Notes under the pieces: generated by a model
Seen by the model: only the letters and a program-made list of their open reading frames with translations
Databases searched by the model: none
What the model was told of the DNA's origin: nothing
Shown here: positions 59,666-64,000 of the stretch, piece by piece
How positions within the stretch are numbered: the stretch's first letter is position 1
Layout: each line of letters opens with the position of its first letter
Position numbers and translations under genes: made by a program
NCBI GenBank assembly: GCA_030141605.1
Contig: JAQGDQ010002409.1
Span: 1-64,000 of the forward strand
Length of the DNA: 64,000 bases
Direction: 5' to 3'
Source: Tubiluchus corallicola
Taxonomy: Eukaryota; Priapulida; Priapulimorpha; Priapulimorphida; Tubiluchidae

Positions 59666-61177
59666 TTAAAAAGGTATATTTTCTTCTTTTTCAAAGTTGG
59701 AGTTTCTTTGCATATCTGTTGGTGCAAGAGGTGTATTATTCTCCATATCCTGATTCATTTTAGAAGATATATTTTCTCCCAAAAAATTACTATTATCATC
59801 TTCTAAATTTCCAAATTTAGCCAGCTCATTGTAAAAGCGTAATTTTACATCGCCCGTTGCACCATTTCTGTGTTTGGCTATGATAATATCTGCCATACCT
59901 ATAGTTGAATTTCCTTCCTCATCTTCGGTAATACCATATCTTTCTGGGCGGTGGATGAATAGCACGAGGTCTGCATCTTGCTCAATAGCGCCGGATTCTC
60001 TAAGGTCAGAAAGTTGAGGTCGTTTGCCATCTATCCCCGACCTACTTTCTAAGGAGCGGTTGAGCTGTGATAGTGCTATTACGGGAATATCTAGTTCTTT
60101 GGCAAGTCCTTTTAATGAACGTGATATCATACTTACTTCTTGCTCTCTACTTCCAACTCTTGAGGTTATTGTCATTAATTGTAAGTAATCTATTATAATC
60201 GCTTTTACATCGTATCTTAATTTTAACCTACGACATTTGGCTCGTAGTTCAAAGATAGAAAGACTGGGGGTGTCATCAATATAAATAGGAGCATTGCTCA
60301 ATTGCTCTGTTTTAGTCATTAGCTGTTCCCATTCATATGGTTGTAAATTTCCACTTTTTATTTTGCTAGATTCTATTTGAGTTTCACTGGATATAAGACG
60401 ATTGACGAGTTGAATGTTTGACATCTCTAATGAGAAGAGAGCTACGGGCTCGTTGTGTTGCACTGCCATATTCCGTGCCATTGATAATATAAATGCTGTT
60501 TTTCCCATAGAAGGACGGGCTGCAATAATAACAAGGTCAGACTTTTGCCAACCTAAAGTCATTTTGTCTAATGAGTAGAAGCCTGAGGCGGTGCCATTGA
60601 ACTGTCCATCTTCTTTGCCTGCTTTTTCTATTAGGTTGATGGCTTCTTTCATTATAGGGTTGATGTGTGCTACCTCTTTTCGTATATTGCCATCGGAGAT
60701 TTCAAAGAGAGCTGCTTCTGACTCGTCTAAAAGATCTTCTACATCTATACTATCGTCATATGCTTTGGTTTGTATCTCAGAGGAGGTTTTAATCAATTCG
60801 CGCTGAATGTGTTTTTGGGCAATTATCTTAGCGTGGTATTCTATATGTGCTGCTGAGGCTACATTATTAGTCAATTGGGTAATATAAGCCACACCTCCTG
60901 CTGCGTCTAAGTCATCATTTCTTTTTAATTGCTCTACTACAGTAAGAAGGTCTATGGGGCGTTCTTCGGAATTGAGGACTACAATAGCTTTGTATATCTT
61001 CTGATGGGGTTCGCTATAAAAGCTTTCTGGTTTTAGTAAGTCCCCCACATCTAAAATAACTCCTTTTTCAAGCATCAAGGCTCCTAATACAGCTTGCTCA
61101 ATATCCACTGCTTGAGGCGGAATTTTACCTTCAGGAGGTACTATGGAAGTTGTTTTTCTCGTATTTCTTGGAGGCAT
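59666..61177 (-). CDS. dnaB: Replicative DNA helicase DnaB
   Basis: 503 residues. N-terminal helical domain (about 20-125: DIEQAVLGALMLEKG, YKAIVVLNSEERPIDLLTV), linker, then a RecA-like domain with Walker A ARPSMGKTAF, ALFSLEMS, IIDYLQLM (Walker B) and SQLNRSLESR. It unwinds DNA ahead of the replisome as a hexamer. No intein is present. The tail of about 60 residues is polar and variable. A TAAATTTG element on - lies at 61220-61227. Confidence 0.97.
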   Translation of the reverse strand: MPPRNTRKTTSIVPPEGKIPPQAVDIEQAVLGALMLEKGVILDVGDLLKPESFYSEPHQKIYKAIVVLNSEERPIDLLTVVEQLKRNDDLDAAGGVAYITQLTNNVASAAHIEYHAKIIAQKHIQRELIKTSSEIQTKAYDDSIDVEDLLDESEAALFEISDGNIRKEVAHINPIMKEAINLIEKAGKEDGQFNGTASGFYSLDKMTLGWQKSDLVIIAARPSMGKTAFILSMARNMAVQHNEPVALFSLEMSNIQLVNRLISSETQIESSKIKSGNLQPYEWEQLMTKTEQLSNAPIYIDDTPSLSIFELRAKCRRLKLRYDVKAIIIDYLQLMTITSRVGSREQEVSMISRSLKGLAKELDIPVIALSQLNRSLESRSGIDGKRPQLSDLRESGAIEQDADLVLFIHRPERYGITEDEEGNSTIGMADIIIAKHRNGATGDVKLRFYNELAKFGNLEDDNSNFLGENISSKMNQDMENNTPLAPTDMQRNSNFEKEENIPF

Positions 61178-61439
61178 TATCTATTTTCCTTATTAAAGAA
61201 GTCTAATCTGTATTTTCTACAAATTTAATAATATAATTTAAACTAAAAATTGAAAATTATGGATGTAGTAAATTCTGTTCCCTAATCAATTTATCTAATA
61301 GTATGTTGAGGGTAAAGAACACATTAATAGTTGTTGGCTTAAAAGAGTATTATTACAGTAATTAACTAAGCCAATACATAAGAAAAACAATATTTCTACT
61401 GCACAACAGAAGGAAACAAAACAATTTGAAAGCCGTTGG

Positions 61440-63641
61440 CTATTTTTCTAAAAAGAAAGAGTCGGATAATACATTTACAGAATTTCCTCCTACAAATATC
61501 TGGAATTCTCCTGTTTCGCTACCCCAAGTCATATCTTGTCTGTAAAAAGACAGGTCTTCTTCTGTTATAGAAAATGTTACATTTTTGCTTTCTCCTTTTT
61601 TGATAAATTCTTTTTTAAAGTTTTTAAGTTCTTTTACGGGACGGGTTACGCTACCTACCAAATCTCTTAGGTATAATTGTATTATTTCTGTTCCATCGTA
61701 ATTGCCTACATTTTGTATTTCTACACTTATAGTTAATGTTTCTCCTTTTTTAAGAGTATTAGAGTTTAGTTTAATATTATCATATTTAAAGTTTGTATAA
61801 CTTAAGCCCCAGCCAAAGGGGTAAAGAGGCGTATTGTCAACATCCAAATATTTACTTGTATATTTTTCATTAACATTCATAGGTCTACCCGTGTTTTTCA
61901 TATCATAATGGATAGGTACTTGCCCTAAGTTTCGAGGAAAGGTTACAGGAAGTTTGCCCGAAGGGTTGTATTTTCCTATAATAACATCGGCAATAGCATC
62001 TCCTGTTGTTGTTCCAAGAAACCACGTTTCAAGAATAGCTTCAACCAAGTTGTCTTCCTCTTCCAATGCCAAAGGTCGCCCATTCATCAAAACTAAGATG
62101 ATAGGTTTTCTTGTTTTTTTCAATTCTTTGAGTAGCTCTGTTTGAACTCCCGGCAGGTTTATATTAGAACGGCTTGCGGCTTCTCCACTCATATGACGCG
62201 ACTCTCCAAGTGCAAGGATAATGACCTCTGATTGTCGTGCTATTTTTACTGCTTCATCAAAACCTGTTTTGTCCTTAGAGTTGATATCGCACCCTTTCGC
62301 ATATTTAATATTCATTACTTTTTCTAAGCCTTCTTTTAAGGTAATTGCTTTTTTCCAATCACCTGCTGCAGACCACGAGCCTATTAAACTTTCTCTATTA
62401 TTTGCCAAAGGACCAATTAGTGCCACAGAAGTATTTTTTTTCAATGGCAAGATATTTTTTTCGTTTTTGAGCAATACTATTGACTTATTTGCTACTTCAC
62501 GTGCAATTTCTAGATGTTCTTTACTCATTACTAGCTTCTTTTCTCTTTCTTCGTTACAATATCTATAAGGGTCTTCAAACAATCCTAATTCATATTTTTT
62601 TTGTAAAATCCTATATACAGCATCATTTATATCTTCTATTTTTATTTTTCCTTCTTCAACTAATTCCTTCAAATATCTATTGTAAACATTGCCTTGCATA
62701 TCCATATCTACTCCGGCATTTAGTGCCAGTTCTCCTGCATGTTTTTCACCCGCAGCATACCCGTGAGGTACCATCTCGTTGATGGAGGTATAGTCTGTAA
62801 CCACAAAGCCTGAAAAGTTCCATTCATTTTTTAATATATCTTTCAATAAGTAGTTGCTTCCAGTGGCAGGCACGCCATCTAGTTCATTAAAAGAAGTCAT
62901 AAAAGTTGCAACATCTTCATCTATACAAGCCTTAAAGGGAGGAAGATAAGTTTCTCTTAATACCCTTTCTGATATATCTACTGTATGATAATCTCTGCCT
63001 GCTTGTGCAGCTCCATAGGCAGCGTAGTGTTTTGCACAGGCTAATATGGTGTTTTCTTTGGATAGGTCGTTTCCTTGAAAGCCTCTTACTCTGGCTTTTG
63101 CAATTTGACTTCCTAAATAAACATCTTCGCCTGCTCCTTCTGAAATTCTTCCCCAGCGGGGGTCTTTTGCTACATCTACCATAGGGGCAAATGTCCAATG
63201 AATTCCTTCTGCTGATGCTTCTACTGCTGCAACTCGTGCTGCTTGCTCTATGGCTTCTAAATCCCAAGAGGCACTTTCTCCTAAACTTATAGGAAATATA
63301 GTTCTATGTCCGTGGATTACGTCATATCCAAAAATAAGAGGAATGCCTAAACGTGATTCTTCTACTGCCAGTTTTTGCAAATCTCTTGTATAATTAGCTG
63401 TATAAGCATTGAATATAGCCCCTACCCTACCATTTTTAATGTCCTCTTTGTAGTTTTCTCTCATAGTAGGTCCCGTAACATCCCAATCGCTTGTAAAGAG
63501 AGACAGTTGTCCTATCTTTTCTTCTAAGGTCATTTTAGCTATCAGTTTGGTTATATCAGAATGATAAGAAGACTTTTCCTGAACACCGCAAGCAAGCACA
63601 ACAACTACTATTAAAAAATTTATGATAACTATTTTTTTCAT
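61440..63641 (-). CDS. bglX: GH3 beta-glucosidase (BglX type), lipoprotein
   Basis: 733 residues from ATG 63641, which starts a lipoprotein signal peptide with lipobox VLAC. The frame is open upstream into the GH144-like gene. GH3 N-domain: RLGIPLIFGYDVIHGHRTIFP, the KHYAAYGAA motif and the nucleophile Asp in GFVVTDYTSINEM. C-domain: ALGESRHMSGEAASRSN, PLYPFGWGLSYTNF, then a fibronectin-like domain to the end. It hydrolyses beta-glucosides; next to an endo-beta-1,2-glucanase it probably degrades sophoro-oligosaccharides. No terminator is evident downstream. Confidence 0.93.
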   Translation of the reverse strand: MKKIVIINFLIVVVVLACGVQEKSSYHSDITKLIAKMTLEEKIGQLSLFTSDWDVTGPTMRENYKEDIKNGRVGAIFNAYTANYTRDLQKLAVEESRLGIPLIFGYDVIHGHRTIFPISLGESASWDLEAIEQAARVAAVEASAEGIHWTFAPMVDVAKDPRWGRISEGAGEDVYLGSQIAKARVRGFQGNDLSKENTILACAKHYAAYGAAQAGRDYHTVDISERVLRETYLPPFKACIDEDVATFMTSFNELDGVPATGSNYLLKDILKNEWNFSGFVVTDYTSINEMVPHGYAAGEKHAGELALNAGVDMDMQGNVYNRYLKELVEEGKIKIEDINDAVYRILQKKYELGLFEDPYRYCNEEREKKLVMSKEHLEIAREVANKSIVLLKNEKNILPLKKNTSVALIGPLANNRESLIGSWSAAGDWKKAITLKEGLEKVMNIKYAKGCDINSKDKTGFDEAVKIARQSEVIILALGESRHMSGEAASRSNINLPGVQTELLKELKKTRKPIILVLMNGRPLALEEEDNLVEAILETWFLGTTTGDAIADVIIGKYNPSGKLPVTFPRNLGQVPIHYDMKNTGRPMNVNEKYTSKYLDVDNTPLYPFGWGLSYTNFKYDNIKLNSNTLKKGETLTISVEIQNVGNYDGTEIIQLYLRDLVGSVTRPVKELKNFKKEFIKKGESKNVTFSITEEDLSFYRQDMTWGSETGEFQIFVGGNSVNVLSDSFFLEK

Positions 63642-64000
63642 CTCATCTTTTATATTAAAATGCGTTTTAATTAATTTTAAGTTTAACTTATTAATTCCTT
63701 TTTGTATATCAGGAATGTTCATAAACAATCTCCACAACAATTGTGTTCTGTAATTTTCAATCATTACTACAATAGGTCCTTGGTCAATAGCCAAATAAGC
63801 AGGTGCATACCAGTTTTGTTTTAGATTAAAACCATCTCTAAAACCATAATCGTTCCAAAGGCTATCTTTATGATTATTCCACAAGTAACGCATAAAAGCG
63901 ATAGATTCCTTAGGGGTATAAACTATAGAAGATATAGCTGCAGTAGTTGTTATCGTTCCATTATCAGCATCTATACGGGGGGCGTGTCCCATATAACCTC
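63642..64000 (-). CDS. GH144-like endo-beta-1,2-glucanase, C-terminal part
   Basis: Gene enters from beyond 64000; about 119 residues are seen. They match the end of the GH144/glucoamylase-like domain: GHAPRIDADNGT, TAAISSIVYTPKESI, NWYAPAYLAIDQGPIVVMIE and LLWRLFMNIPDIQKGI. These enzymes cut beta-1,2-glucans inside the chain. After GINKLNLK, where the family normally ends, no stop codon is found; the frame runs straight into the GH3 signal peptide. Either the stop was lost, or the two are one polypeptide. Confidence 0.85.

Overview
The window is AT-rich DNA from a member of the Bacteroidota. The evidence is a SusC/SusD pair, a type IX secretion sorting domain, a long Bacteroidota-type amidophosphoribosyltransferase, the metY-metX-hom and menaquinone gene orders, and several promoters of the form TTG/TTTG, 17-21 bases, TAnnTTTG. 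Heme genes (hemA, hemE, hemH) and menaquinone genes point to a respiring lineage. I cannot name the genus. No tRNA, rRNA, CRISPR array, insertion sequence or phage was seen.

Layout. (1) 1-18639: a polysaccharide utilisation locus, all on + : the end of a T9SS-secreted protein, SusC, SusD, an esterase, a GH2 beta-mannosidase, four S1-type sulfatases and one large secreted protein of unknown function. It ends at a perfect 15-bp hairpin. The enzyme set suggests a sulfated, acylated, mannose-containing glycan. (2) 18800-32390: ruvC, hemH, a broken methyltransferase gene, thiS-thiG, ligA, folE, a zinc-type ABC transporter lacking its permease, two exported proteins, a TPR protein and gyrA. (3) 32697-35678: a small surface-glycan cluster in decay. 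It has a 45-codon GT2 stub, an intact GT14 transferase, a UDP-galactopyranose mutase gene with two frameshifts (one in a G8 tract) and a DUF4422 gene with a frameshift in an A7 tract. (4) 35711-42538: the menaquinone operon (hotdog thioesterase, menF, menD), converging on metY-metX-hom, whose hom product has lost key residues. (5) 42745-61177: mostly housekeeping: YebC, a SPOR protein, PurF, ClpC, a DnaQ-like exonuclease followed by a degenerate FAH-fold protein, a TPR protein, a metal-efflux permease with an HMA tail, hemE/hemA, a glycosyltransferase, an AsmA-like protein and dnaB. (6) 61440-64000 on - : a GH3 beta-glucosidase, in frame and with no intervening stop after the end of a GH144-like beta-1,2-glucanase.

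The most unusual aspects are the unknown 679-residue protein among the sulfatases, the stop-less GH144/GH3 junction, the run of frameshifted glycan genes whose breaks lie in homopolymers, and two intact reading frames (hom-like and FAH-like) that keep their fold signatures but have lost catalytic residues. Two degenerate enzymes and at least four broken genes suggest ongoing genome reduction or niche change.
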